Positions 44,523-54,954 of a stretch of DNA of 64,000 nucleotides are shown one piece after another (position 1 is the stretch's first letter; each line of letters starts with the position of its first letter). Source of the DNA: Orientallactaga sibirica (taxonomy: Eukaryota; Chordata; Mammalia; Rodentia; Dipodidae); the NCBI GenBank assembly GCA_036365145.1, contig JAEOAD010002231.1:5625501-5689500 (forward strand), in the 5' to 3' direction. The position numbers and the translations under genes were made by a program. A model generated the notes under the pieces. The model saw only the letters and a list, made by a program, of their open reading frames with translations, did not search any database and was not told the DNA's origin.

Positions 44523-45270
44523 TAAGTAAATTTTAATTCTTTTCTATTAGTTATTATTGTGATACAAGGACAAGTATTTGTATTTATTTAATAAGTACTT
44601 ATTTGGTTTTGCTGGAATTTTCTCAACAGGAAGATGTCTCTCTTTGCATCATCTTTTCTTCAAGACATTATATAGAATCCTTCTTCTCCACATTTTTCAT
44701 TGTTGTCCATTAATCTAATGAACTCAACTTCCATCAAATTCAAGGTTCTACCTCTGAATTCTAGGAAGAATATAACACCATCAAAAACCATTTCAATTAA
44801 GTCAATTCATTCAAATATCTATTTCAGTGAGAAAAAATTTCCATTACAACCTTAGATATATGCTTTATTTTTGAAATATTATTAACTAGTTGAGATAATT
44901 TACAAGGGCATGAATTTAAGCATTGGCAATGCAAATTTTAGATTACCACATTGTCATGGTTAACCTTCCTGTAGAACATTTAATATCTACTATATGTTTG
45001 AAGTGAAAAAAATAAAAAGCATAATTTCTTATGAAATCCTTATTCACTTGACAGAAATTCAAAAATCTTATTTTTGAATAGAGACCCTTATTGAAATTAG
45101 CTTAGACCATGAAAAAAATATTTTTGCCCCTTTTCACCAATTTTTATTAGGTTGAAATATACTTCATCTACTTGATAATAAGTTCCTATTAAACTTTTCA
45201 TTTTCAATAGAAAGAAAATATCCTTGAGTCTCTCATAAATATTAGACCAGAGGTTATCACTATATTATTT
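44523..45270. other. No feature recognised
   Basis: AT-rich sequence with no gene. 44540-44700 could extend the ancient antisense L1, but I cannot support it. Confidence 0.4.
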
Positions 45271-45383
45271 TTGTTTGTTTGTTTTCACGGTAGAGTCTCA
45301 CTCTAGCTCAGGCTGATCTAGAATTCACTATGTAGTTCTCTCCCAAGTGCTGGGACTAAAGGCGTGCACCACCACGCCTGGCT
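45271..45383 (-). mobile_element. SINE, B1, antisense, internal deletion
   Basis: 'gtttgttttcacggtagagt' to 'atgtagttctct', then directly 'cccaagtgctgggactaaag' to 'ccaccacgcctggct'. About 45 bp in the middle are missing. Confidence 0.9.
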
Positions 45384-45451
45384 AGATTAATAGTTTTAAG
45401 GCTAGCCTTCTTAAAATCTGTGTTTTTTCTTTCCTTTTTCTGTTCTTTCTA

Positions 45452-45454
<3 letters not shown>

Positions 45455-45488
<34 letters not shown>
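45455..45488. repeat. (TTA)n microsatellite
   Basis: About 11 ATT units. It lies at the 3' (tail) end of the antisense L1 that follows, so it probably grew from the L1 A-rich tail. Confidence 0.93.
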
Positions 45489-46145
45489 CACCATATTTCA
45501 TATGGATACATCGTGTGTTCGCAACCTCTTTCCCCTCTTCCCTGTCCCCATTCCATTAAGAACACTCCTCAGTGGGGTTGCAGGTATTTCCTATGGGGTT
45601 GTAGTTTATGCATTGTGAAAGCAGCGTTCAGTTATTTTTAGGGGGATGAAATGCCTCTGGGAATGATGTCTCAACCTGTGGCTCTTAACAATCTTTCTGC
45701 CTCCTCTTCTGCAAATTTCCCTGAGCCATGGTGGGTGTGTTTTAAGTCTACTTCAGTGATGAGCTCTTAAGGGTCTCTGGATCCCTGCTTTGGTAAGTGT
45801 TGAATATCCTTGGGGTCTGTCTCCTATAACCTGGCACTGATTATCAAGTTCAGCATGGAAGCAGCACTCATGATCATCTCTCCAATTCTTCTGTGGTTTC
45901 AGCTGTGGCTTGGCTGAGGTGCAAAGGGTAGTTTATTTCCTGGGCTCTCTCTACCTTCTGAAAAAGAAGAACTGATTGTTCAAAGGAGAGTAAAGTCAGC
46001 ATAGTTTAAATGGGATAAGCATTATTAATTTAGGAAGAATTTTATGTATGTAACCCCATTTCTAGCTAATGACTAGTGAGAGCATAACCTTTGTCTCCAT
46101 AGTATTCTGATCTGGTTCCAAATTCCAGGTAATGTTAATCCACTT
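45489..46145 (-). mobile_element. L1 long 3' UTR, copy 4, antisense, 5'-truncated
   Basis: Complement of the 3' 650 bp of the 3' UTR family. It shares, for instance, 'tctttctgcctcctcttctg', 'cacttcagtgatgag' (as 'ctacttcagtgatgagctct') and 'ctgggctctctctacc'-type sequence with copy 5 (54955-56075). The 5' end is lost at about 46145, before the G-rich tract. Confidence 0.65.
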
Positions 46146-46415
46146 AGTGTAAAATCTGTGCTTTTATTTCTAAGATTTAGACAAATACAGTTTCCAAGGT
46201 CACAAAAATCTAACGGAAGAATTTAAATTCAAAACAAGATTTTTTCAAATCTAAATTATGAACTTTCCATTAGTACACCCTACTCATTTCCTTGGTTATA
46301 TTCAGCCACAGGGGATTAATATTATCTATGTATTTTGAAGACTCTAAGATATATATCGTCAACTCTGAAATCTTTTCTTTATTTTGACTCTTAAGTTCAA
46401 TCAAAAGTTTATTTG

Positions 46416-46636
46416 CAGGCTGGAGAGATGGCTCAACAGTTAAGGTGCTTGCCTGTAGAGTCTAATGACCCTGGTTTAATTCCCCAGTACCCCCATAAAT
46501 CCAGATGCACAAAGTGGCACATGCATGTAGAGTTTGGTTGCAGTAGCTGGAGGTCCTGGCATGCCCATTCTCTCTGTATCTCTCTCTCTCTTCTATCTCT
46601 ATCTGCTTGCAAATAAAGAAATAAAAATATTTTTTA
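46416..46636 (+). mobile_element. SINE, DIP-type
   Basis: Sense copy 'caggctggagagatggctca' through 'ggaggtcctggcatgccca' to 'gcaaataaagaaataaaaat'. The 13-bp target duplication at 46403-46415 and 46637-46649 has one mismatch. Confidence 0.94.
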
Positions 46637-46737
46637 AAAGTTCATTTGAGATATACTGCTAAATATCTAGTAGGCTTGTGCAAAACAAATTCACCTTAAA
46701 CATAAAACTATTAATCTAATTTCTTCTTTATTCTAAG

Positions 46738-46892
46738 CTGCAAATGGTGGTGCATACCTTTAATCCCAGCATGTGGGAGGCTCTGAGAGGTAGGAGGATT
46801 GCCGTGAGTTCGAGGTCACCTTGAGACTAGTGAATTCCAGGTCAGTCTGAACTAGAGTGAGATCCTACCTCAAAAAAAAAAAAAAAAAAAAA
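46738..46892 (+). mobile_element. SINE, B1
   Basis: Sense copy 'caaatggtggtgcatacctt' with a small insertion ('ggctctgagaggtagg'), 'gagatcctacct' and a tail of about 22 A. About 90 bp downstream lies an antisense old B1. Confidence 0.9.
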
Positions 46893-46983
46893 AATCCATC
46901 CAAACTCAGTGTTGCCTTAAAAGGAACTTGATGATTTGACTGTTCCATTCCAAAAGTTAAAATGATACTTCTCTTTTCTTTAA

Positions 46984-47115
46984 TTTTTGAGGCAGGGCAT
47001 CTTGTATCTCAGATTGGCTCAAACTCACTGTGTAGTGGTGGATGATCAAGAACTCCTGACCCAACTATCTCTGTTTCTCAAATGCTGGATTTACAGGTAT
47101 GTGCAGCCATGCATA
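46984..47115 (-). mobile_element. SINE, B1-like, old, antisense
   Basis: 'tgaggcagggcatcttgtat', 'ggctcaaactcactgtgtag', 'gctggatttacaggtatgtg' and 'cagccatgcat' follow an antisense B1 of older type. Confidence 0.65.
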
Positions 47116-47614
47116 GTTTCATCCCTCCTTTCTTTACATCTCATTTCCCTTGAATTTGAACAAGGGATTTCATTCCACCTTTTAGGTCTAGTGTTTGATC
47201 ATTTCAGTCTTGGACCACTGTGCATTCCATTTCATCATTTCCATCCATCATAAACATAGCTGTCAAAATGATACATAAATATGGTACATAATATAATTTT
47301 CCTGCTCCAATTTTTTAGATAAATTTCAGGCAATGAACAATGATTTAAATATTATTCCTAATATTCTTCACAATAAGAGTGTGAATTATGGCTATAGAAA
47401 CCCTAAAGATTCTTAGTTACTCTATAAATAATAAAATGTTAAACTGTGTTTAAAAAAAAAAACTACGTGAAAGAACTAGGAAGAAATAGTAAAACAACCC
47501 ATCATATTATATCCATACATACTTACTTCCTTTGTTTTCCCTGTCCATTTTTTTTTTTTTTAGAATAATGCAGTACTCCAAGATCACAGAGCCAAATGTG
47601 AAAAACAAATGTTC
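47116..47614. other. No feature recognised
   Basis: AT-rich, with short A and T runs near 47452 and 47550. No gene. Confidence 0.4.
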
Positions 47615-47886
47615 AGGGCTGGAAAGATGGCTTAGCAGTTAAGGCACTTGTCTGAAAAGTCTAAGAACCCATATTCTACTTTCCAGGTCCCACATAAGCC
47701 AGACAGACAAGGTGACACAAGCACACAAGGTCACACATATGTACAAGGTGGCCCACAAGTCTCGAGTTTGATTACACTGACTGGAGGCCCTGGTGTGCCA
47801 ATTATCTCTCTATATATATCTTTCTCTCTCTCACACACACACATAAATAAGGTCAGTCTGTCAGACTGGCCTCAAAAAAAAAAAAA
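47615..47886 (+). mobile_element. SINE, DIP-type, long variant
   Basis: Sense copy 'agggctggaaagatggctta' with a degraded B box. The segment after 'aagccagacagacaagg' is extended by about 35 bp of 'cacaagg'-like repeats, as in the copies at 1429 and 40076. The tail is CT, CA, AAATAAGG, a near-palindrome 'cagtctgtcagactg', then A12. Confidence 0.88.
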
Positions 47887-48051
47887 GTTTAAGTGTGGAG
47901 GTTTCTCCCAAATGAGCCATCAAAATGTGTAACATAAATTTAAATGTAAACATTTTAAAGAAATGGTTAATGTATACATCTTGAAGATCTGATGGTTAAT
48001 AGAAATAGAAAAGTTTCTCTCTCACATAATTCACAAAGTTCAAAAGATAGA

Positions 48052-48160
48052 AGCCATGCATGGTGACACACACCTGTAATCCCAGAACTCAAGAAAATGG
48101 AGCAGGAGAATCACTAGTTTCAAAACTAGCCACGTCTATGAAAGATTTCTAAATTCAGTG
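48052..48160 (+). mobile_element. SINE, B1-like, old
   Basis: Sense fragment 'agccatgcatggtgacacac', 'acctgtaatcccagaactca' and 'gcaggagaatcact'. The right half is poorly conserved. Confidence 0.7.
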
Positions 48161-48367
48161 AAAAATATTAATCTATATATTCAAGAACATTAATGAACTC
48201 CAGATAGGATAAGTAAGATAATGCTCACCCATAACACACCATAATCAACATTAAATTAAAGAGAAACCTTTGAGAGGTACAAAAGAAAACCATCAATCAT
48301 GTCAACAACATCTCAATATAGATTATAGCTTTCTAGTCATCAAATATCCTGGAGACTAGCTGAGGAG

Positions 48368-48715
48368 ATGGTTCAATGAATAACATACTTACTGCTTATC
48401 TTGAGTGCCAAGTTCAGATCTCCAGGCCTCTGCATAATAAAAGCTGGATGCTATGTTGGGCTTCTACAATCACTGCATGCCAGCATGCCTATATCAACAT
48501 GGAGGGAGGCATATTTTTCAGAAGGCAGCAGACCAGGACCAGCTAGTTCAGCAAGCAACAAGTGCAAGGAGTTAACAAGGAGAGACAGAAAAAGAGAGAT
48601 GGCATGAGCACAGGGAGGGGATAGTCTAAAATTGTTCTCTGACCTCCATATGTATGCCACTGTGATTATATGCATGAACTTGCACACAAATACACACACA
48701 AAATCCAGGTGGCCA
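48368..48715 (+). mobile_element. SINE, old rodent B3-like, sense
   Basis: 'gaggagatggttcaatgaat', 'gccaagttcagatctcc', then a long middle part ('gaccagctagttcagcaagc') and 'ttctctgacctccatatgta' followed by CA-rich sequence. This is the sense reading of the family at 8790, 36890 and 43255. Confidence 0.55.
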
Positions 48716-48968
48716 CCTGACATTGAGAGAAGATACTGAATGTACTGAAAGAATATGAGTCAGACAAAACTTTTTTGTGAGGTAAAACAGCCTTCAAGTC
48801 CAGGCAAGATGGCATCCACCTAACCATGCTGCAGCTCCCATGGTAATACCAGGCATGATCTGTAGGGTTCCAGGGTCAGCAGGTCCTAGCAGTCCTCCAG
48901 TGGGAGGGTTCAGAAGAGCAAAGTAGGCAATCTGGTGATTCCCATGCCCTTGGGTAGCAACAACAACA

Positions 48969-49343
48969 AAAAGTAAATCCCTTGGACTAACACTATCTAA
49001 GGATGTGAAAGACCTATTTAATGAAAACATAAAAATGCTCAGGAAAGAAATAGAGAAGGACTTGAGAAGATGGAAAGAACTTCCTTCCTCCTGGATAAGT
49101 AGAATTAATATTGTGAAAATAACAATTCTACCAAAAGCAATATACAGATTTAACACAATACCAATAAAAATACAAGCATCATTATTTGCATATATTGAAA
49201 AAATGATCTCCAAATTCATATGGAATGGCAGAAGGTCTTGGATATCCAAACATATTCTCAAACACTTCTGGCAGTATCGCCATACCCAATCTAAAGCTGT
49301 ATTAAAAAGCAATAGTGACAAAAACAGCATGGTACTGGAATAA
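48969..49343 (+). pseudogene. L1 ORF2 remnant (RT C-terminal region)
   Basis: A readable stretch of about 120 codons contains 'LGLTLSKDVKDLF', 'RRWKELPSSWISRINIVKI', 'ILPKAIYRFNTIPIKI' and 'KFIWNGRR'. These are hallmarks of the region just after the L1 reverse transcriptase core. L1 homology shifts frame near 49300-49330 and a stop follows at 49341. Nucleotide-level homology then continues to about 49565 ('gatcaatggaac'-like and 'cttgatctttgacaaagg'). No start codon of its own; a dead fragment. Confidence 0.85.
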
Positions 49344-49928
49344 AAACAGAAACATAAATCAATGGAACAAAACTGAAGACCCAGATCTTAGGTCAGGTAA
49401 TTACAGCTGCTTGATCTTTGACAAAGGTGCCAATAATGTAGACTGGGGAAAAGACAGCATCTTCAACAATGGTGTTGGACAAATTGAATGACCATATGTA
49501 GAAAAATGAAGTTAGACCCACTCATTGCACCATACACAATAATCAAGTCCAAATGGATTAAAAACCTCAAAATAAGATAGATAAATTGTCAAACTTGGAA
49601 CAGATTTATCTAAGTGAACTCACACAATCACAGAAAGACAACCATCACATCATTTTCATTCATCTGCAATTCCTAACCTGGATCAGCCAGAGTTGCTGAC
49701 ATACCTGAATAGCATTTCAAGGTTTGCACAATAGGAAGGATAGGGCTTGGGGGAAGAGAAAAGATGATGTGCCACAAAACTGAACCCAAATTGAACTGGT
49801 ACCATAGAATCTTATATCCTGGAAGTCATTCTAAAAGGTGGAACCCTCAGCACATTAATTGAAGGGCCCTGGAGAGGGTGAGATGAAGCCTAACCTCAAT
49901 TTTCTCCAGTTTATCTTTCTTCTCTGTC

Positions 49929-50112
49929 TTGTTTGTTTGTTTGTTTGCTTGCTTGCTTGTTTTGTTTGTTTTTTAAGGTAGGGTCTAGCTCTAGCCCAGG
50001 CTGACCTGGAAGTCACTATGTAGTCTCAGGGTGGCCTTGAACTCATGGTGATCCTCCTACCTCTGCCTCCCATGTGCTGGGATTAAAGGCATGTGCCACC
50101 ATGCCTGGCTTC
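49929..50112 (-). mobile_element. SINE, B1, antisense, inside L1 3' UTR
   Basis: T/G-rich tail complement with TTTG and CTTG units, then 'aaggtagggtctagctctag' to 'caccatgcctggct'. The L1 3' UTR resumes at about 50113. Confidence 0.93.
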
Positions 50113-51216
50113 TTCTTTGCCTTTTTCTTTTTTCTTTTCCCTTTGCACTGGCCTGTCATTCCCTGTAACAGGATGTGGTCTACATCCACAATGAGCTGAT
50201 GATCAGAGAGACCTACTAGATCTCCCAAAACAAACAAGACAAAGTTCTGTAAGAGCACTTGATTACCAACCAGAGGTTAATGGTAAGAACCTATCACTGA
50301 AGACACCATACACTGTTGGCACAGACTGTGGAAAGATCTGGTTGGATTCCAGAGGAGAGCCAGTCCCCAGACAATTAGTCCATCTAGTGCTGGATGGTGC
50401 TACATGAGCACCTGGGGGAAAGTGCCCAACATCTGTCCGAGCAAGTCAAAGTCTAATTGACTCAGAAGCAAACAACTTCATGTGATGCTCACACAAGTGC
50501 AATAGTGGCACACAGCCATGGTGCATAACCAACTGCTCTGATTGGCTAACAGATCTGCTCAGTGGAAAGAAACCATATCCGAAACTGGGAAACAAGTCAG
50601 AATCATATCCAGATAATGATTCTGCTTTCCATTGTTAAGCTACCACTAACCTTAGACTATAAGAGGGTCTACATCCTTTAATACTCTCTAAAATAATAAT
50701 TGTTATCCCACTTAATCAGTGCTGACTTCATTCTCTGTTGCAGAATCTGCTTCTCTTTTTCAGATGGAAGCTGGACCTGAAGAGATAAAAGACACAGTGC
50801 ACTCCACCCCGGCCCCAGCTGAAACCACAGAGGAACTGGGGAAATGAGCAAGAGTGCTGCTCTGTTAGTGAATCTGATATCAGCACAAGGGTGATGGAGA
50901 TAGACACTGAGGACACTCAACACCTACCAAACCAGAGATCCAGAGGCTCCTGAGTGTCCATCACTGAAGTAGACTTAAAATGCTCCAGCATGGCTCAGGG
51001 AATTTTGTGGAAGAGGCCAAAAGATTGTTAGAGCCACAGTTGGGACATTTTAAACAGAGACATTGCCTCCTGCTCCCCTCCAATAATGCATGGCCCACAT
51101 TCCCCATGTGATTGACCTGCATCCCAAAGGAGGAAGGCCTGTTCAGAAAAGGGACAGGGAGGAGGGAAAGGATGGTACCAACATGTGTTGTTTACATACT
51201 AAATATGTACATATCT

Positions 51217-51224
51217 AAAGAAAA

Positions 51225-51264
<40 letters not shown>

Positions 51265-51340
51265 AGAGAGGAAGGAAGGAAGGAAGGAAGGAAGGAAGGA
51301 AGGAAGGAAGGAAGGAAGGAAGGAAGGAAGGAAGGAAGGA
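51217..51340. repeat. (GAAA)n(GGAA)n pure purine tract
   Basis: 124 consecutive purines: GAAA units to about 51264, a short 'agaagagag' link, then about 18 GGAA units. It grew from the A-rich tail of the L1 just upstream. Long mirror-symmetric purine runs can form triplex DNA. Confidence 0.95.
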
Positions 51341-51344
51341 TCTA

Positions 51345-51645
51345 AGCCATTTTTGGGTGTGTGTGGGAGAGAATGAGCAGAGTGGAGGAGCTGAATATGG
51401 GCAGCACCATTGCCTGGGCTCACTGACTCACTAAAGGAGAAAAAGGGAGAAAGGCAGCTCAGTGCCAGCAGTTCTCCATCTCTGTCTGTTTAGATGTGGA
51501 ATCCCAGACACACAGATCTGCAGCCATGAGGTCCACCATGCTGCCTTCCCTCTGTAATGTCCTGGACTTTCAAAGAGTCTTCCCAAATATATCCTTCTTC
51601 CCTTAAATTGCTTCTTACCAGGCAACTCTTACTCTACTTTATTCA
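51345..51645 (+). mobile_element. LTR 3' part, MaLR-like
   Basis: 'aaaaagggagaaaggcagct', 'cagtgccagcagttctcc', 'gccatgaggtccaccatg' and 'ttcccttaaattgcttctta' parallel the copy at 15436-15657. 5' half missing, no target duplication found. Confidence 0.45.
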
Positions 51646-51716
51646 AAAAGGTATCCCATAGGTCCATTTATACATTCTATCATTTATTTATTTCCTCATT
51701 AAGGAAATTATATATA

Positions 51717-51862
51717 TGTTTGTTTTGAGGTAAGGTCTCACTCTAGCTCAGGATGACCTGGAATTCACTATGTAGTCTCTGGGTGGCCTCACATTCATGG
51801 CGATCCTCCTACCTCTGCCTCCGGAGTGCTGGGATTAAAGGCATGCACCACCATGCCTGGCT
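51717..51862 (-). mobile_element. SINE, B1, antisense
   Basis: 'gtttgttttgaggtaaggtc' to 'ccaccatgcctggct'. Full monomer, with tail complement reduced to 'tatatatatgtttg'. Confidence 0.93.
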
Positions 51863-52798
51863 AAAGAAATATTTTTTAACGTCTTCTTTATTTAGTTCTA
51901 CAAATGTTAGAAATACAAGAGGTAATAGAGTGTTAATTCTTTGATGTTGGTAAGGGCCTTATACTGTCCACAACAAAATAAATATAGAAATATAATTCTG
52001 TTATAAATTCTTAGGAATTCATTACTTGCATGTATGGCTCCAAGTCCTAAAGGTTCCACGATTTTCCAAAACAGTGCCTCCAGGAGAGACCAAATACAAG
52101 ATCTTATAGGAGATATTTCACATCCTAACCACACTAGAGAACCCAGAAGAATTTTACATGATGAAGACAAAACTTTCCAAATGAAATGATATCTAGCTGG
52201 ACTTTCCTATTTTACATTACCACTGTGAACTCTAAGCAATGCCATCCCATGAGACTGTATTTACCACACATATATTATTGTAAATGCCAATGTTGGCAGA
52301 AAGTATTCTGCTACTGAAATCATCTCCTTATGACAACTCAAAAGTCCCAAGAAGTCAATAAAAGTAGTAAGCTTACACTCAAAACTGCCTAAGCACTAAA
52401 CACATTGCTATTTATTATTAAATTGACACATTTATTACTATAGTACTATTGTAATCATTCTTATGTTAATTGCGTAGGTTAGTTCTAAAATGCATATTCT
52501 TTAAAACATTTACTAGCATGCAAAGAATTAGGTTTTACTGTGAAATGCAGTTTGTTTCCTGTCTCCAATCTCCTACCTCTTTGTGCTCTCCCCCCACCAA
52601 AGCTTCCTGTCCACTTTAATTCATGTTTCCTCCTCCTTCAACTTTTTCTTCACCTCTTGTTTCTCTCACATATGTTTATGTTAACATGACCATATTCAAA
52701 ACATGAATATAAGTATCCATGCACATTTTAAGATAACAGCTAGTTTCTTTTTACTTATTTTCTATTTTTGACTAATTGTATAAATAATAAACATGGGT
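51863..52798. other. No feature recognised
   Basis: AT-rich. The C/T-rich 52555-52675 may be an antisense old L1 3' UTR, but that is not supported well enough to list as an element. No gene. Confidence 0.4.
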
Positions 52799-53199
52799 TG
52801 TTGTATGGCACAATGCAGGTTGGGCCCTAGCCAGACCATATGCTAGAAGAAACCAGGAAGTGGCTTCTGTGGATGTGGCTTCCTGCACAAGCCTGGCATG
52901 ACAACAGCTATAGTCCCATGCTCACAAGCAACATGCTGCAAGATGATCTGCGTGGAGACAGGCTGTCATTGGTCACAAGAAGGGAACCACCCCATACAAC
53001 GATTGGCCAGCAAAACCCTTAAAACCTCCTACACTTCCTTGAATAAACTAGTTTGCAGCAGCTCGTCCTCTGCCTGCTTCTACCCTCTGCCTGCTTCCAC
53101 CCAACTCCCAGAGTGTGTGTCATCATTCCGTGCCTCTCACCCCCTAACCGGCAGAAACCCTGTGGTCTTTCCTGGGCTGGCCTAGGAGGGACCCCAACA
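52799..53199 (+). mobile_element. Solo LTR, endogenous retrovirus, class unclear
   Basis: 401 bp bounded by a perfect inverted repeat TGTTG / CAACA. It is GC-richer than its flanks. It has 'ttggtcacaaga' and 'gattggcc' (CCAAT-type, complement) near 52970-53005, and 'cccttaaaacc' near 53017 as a TATA-like site. A polyadenylation signal in 'ttgaataaac' at 53038-53047 fixes sense orientation. Flanking 4-mers are gggt and ggtt, at best an imperfect duplication. No second LTR or internal part. The small frames inside are not genes. Confidence 0.75.
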
Positions 53200-53514
53200 G
53201 GTTGCTAATGCTTTATACTTGTTGGATTGCTAGTGATAGTATCTTAACATAAAATAGAAAACGTGATGTTTTTATAGCTATGGCAATGCTTACATGCCTT
53301 TCTAAACTTCAACATGGTCACTATCACATATGCATAGAGCTCTTAGTTAGAGAGCATTCATGATTATCTGCACTCATGTTGAAAAAAAAAATAATGCCAA
53401 AGAGGCAAGAATATGCCTTCATGGCATGTATAATCTCACTGTAAATCATAAACAGGCTATTGATTAATAAACATATTCCTTTAAGGAACCACAGTAAAGT
53501 ATGCTACATGTATT
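53200..53514. other. No feature recognised
   Basis: About 315 bp of AT-rich sequence between the solo LTR and a MIR relic. No gene seen. Confidence 0.4.
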
Positions 53515-53600
53515 TTCTCCTTTAACCCTTATAGCAATTTTATGAGAAGTTATTACAACCTGTTTTAATGTCAAAAATCAGAATATAGAAAGGTTAAGAG
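53515..53600 (+). mobile_element. SINE relic, MIR
   Basis: 'accctt-atagcaattttatgag', 'agttattac' and 'gaatatagaaaggttaagag' follow the MIR core order. Diverged. Confidence 0.5.
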
Positions 53601-53884
53601 ATAAACCTTACTTTCTTGCTGACATGCACAGCATTGTGGTAGGGACCAAACAAACAAAAGCAATTTAATGGGTAGCATACGTGTAACCAAGTCTTAATGT
53701 CAACTTTCTAGGAGATTATTTAGGGGCATATTGTAGACAAGTAAGTAAGCATATTTAACAGTACTTTATCCTTTCTGAAATGTTAATTTTCCCCAATGTA
53801 AACCTCATCTTTTGAAAAGGAAGTTGTTAAGGCCTCGCATATAGTTTTGCTCATTAATTTTCACAACAATGCTACTTTTCTACT

Positions 53885-53998
53885 CCCTTACTAAACAGTA
53901 AGCTGTGGGAGAAGAGGGATAATATCAATACTGTTAAAGAGTTTATCTACTGTGTCCAAGATATTCCTATAAAATATTAATATCTCTGAATATTGTTT
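53885..53998 (+). mobile_element. Possible LINE L2 3' end
   Basis: 'acagtaagctgtgggagaag', 'ctactgtgtccaagatatt' and 'aatattaatatctctgaat' loosely follow the L2 3' end ('gtaagctccttgaggg', 'tgtatcccc', 'aataaatatttgttgaat'). Weak. Confidence 0.35.
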
Positions 53999-54954
53999 CA
54001 ATTCCCACTGTTCTTACTCTATTAGAATTCTATCATAGCTATCCATTAAAATCTTTTACGTATGTGCTTTTCATTTTATCCTTCAGCTCATTCAATTTAC
54101 TCATAATAGCTAGAAATACTTCCAGGCTTCAGTGATGACTCATGAATGAGAAAAACAAGTTGTTGAAGTCATGTGCTAATATGTGATTCATGATGCTCTC
54201 TATTGGGTGTACTGAAAATAAAGTTTTCATTTATCTCTGATTCCTTGAGAAATGTCATAAAGTTCTCTGCATGTGCTCATTTGACCTACTAAGAATATAT
54301 GGGCACATTTGAAATAATAAAAATGAATGTCATTTGTGATAATGAATCATAAGTCAGTGAATATTTTCCTATACTTACTTTATCTCTGGTTTATTTGGAT
54401 GCAAATACAGGGTAATTGGTCAAAAATACCATGACATATTCTCATCTGTACTAGTTTCTATATGGCTAGGAAAACTAAAATTCTTGGCTTGGTCTTTTTT
54501 GTAAGCTGGGTTATACAAGTTTTGTACAAAAAAGAATGCTAGTGACAGGACTACTATTCTGATGAAGAATATAGATGATAAATATAGGAAAGCCCCTAGA
54601 ATTGTTTGGAATGTTTTCTCCTTGAATGAGAAAAAAATTTCTGTAGAGTTGTAACTCATTGGGGCACTGACCAAGGACCATCACACTAGAAAGACAGAGC
54701 ATGAACATGGGAATTCTCCTGTTCTTTTTTATAAAAAGAGACATTAGCACATAACAACCTCTAAAGTGTTTTCCCATGAGAAAAGTACATCAGGATCTAT
54801 GTAATTTTAGGAATTTCTGCTACTCAAGATCATATTCCTAGCTGATAAAGTTTATCTTCTTGGCAAACAAGTAGGTAGAAATTAACAATATCTGATTATT
54901 TGAGGAGTTATCATAATAGTCAGAATTTTTAAATTCTTGGTTTCTGATTTTTTT
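53999..54954. other. No feature recognised
   Basis: AT-rich, about 1 kb. Two overlapping reverse frames (54420-54674, 54511-54777) lack recognisable domains. Confidence 0.45.

Larger units (their letters stand above)
48795..51216 (+). mobile_element. L1, internally deleted (5' UTR-like + ORF2 part + long 3' UTR), copy 2
   Basis: Three blocks in sense order. 48800-48965 begins 'caggcaagatggcatcc', like an L1 5' end. 48969-49565 is the ORF2 C-terminal part. 49590-51216 is the long 3' UTR, interrupted by a B1 at 49929-50112. ORF1 and most of ORF2 are absent, and a second gap near 49575 removes the end of ORF2. The A-rich tail became the purine tract at 51217. Clearly non-autonomous. Confidence 0.7.

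Noticed and set aside
48794..49330. 178-codon open frame on the minus strand, the longest in the window
   Set aside because: It is the reverse reading of L1 5' UTR-like and ORF2 sequence; the plus strand shows clear ORF2 motifs.
51112..51345. Lys-Glu-Gly repeat protein frame
   Set aside because: Translation of the GAAA/GGAA purine tract.
52898..53185. 95-codon frame on the plus strand with Ser/Pro-rich end
   Set aside because: Entirely within a solo LTR; not a gene.
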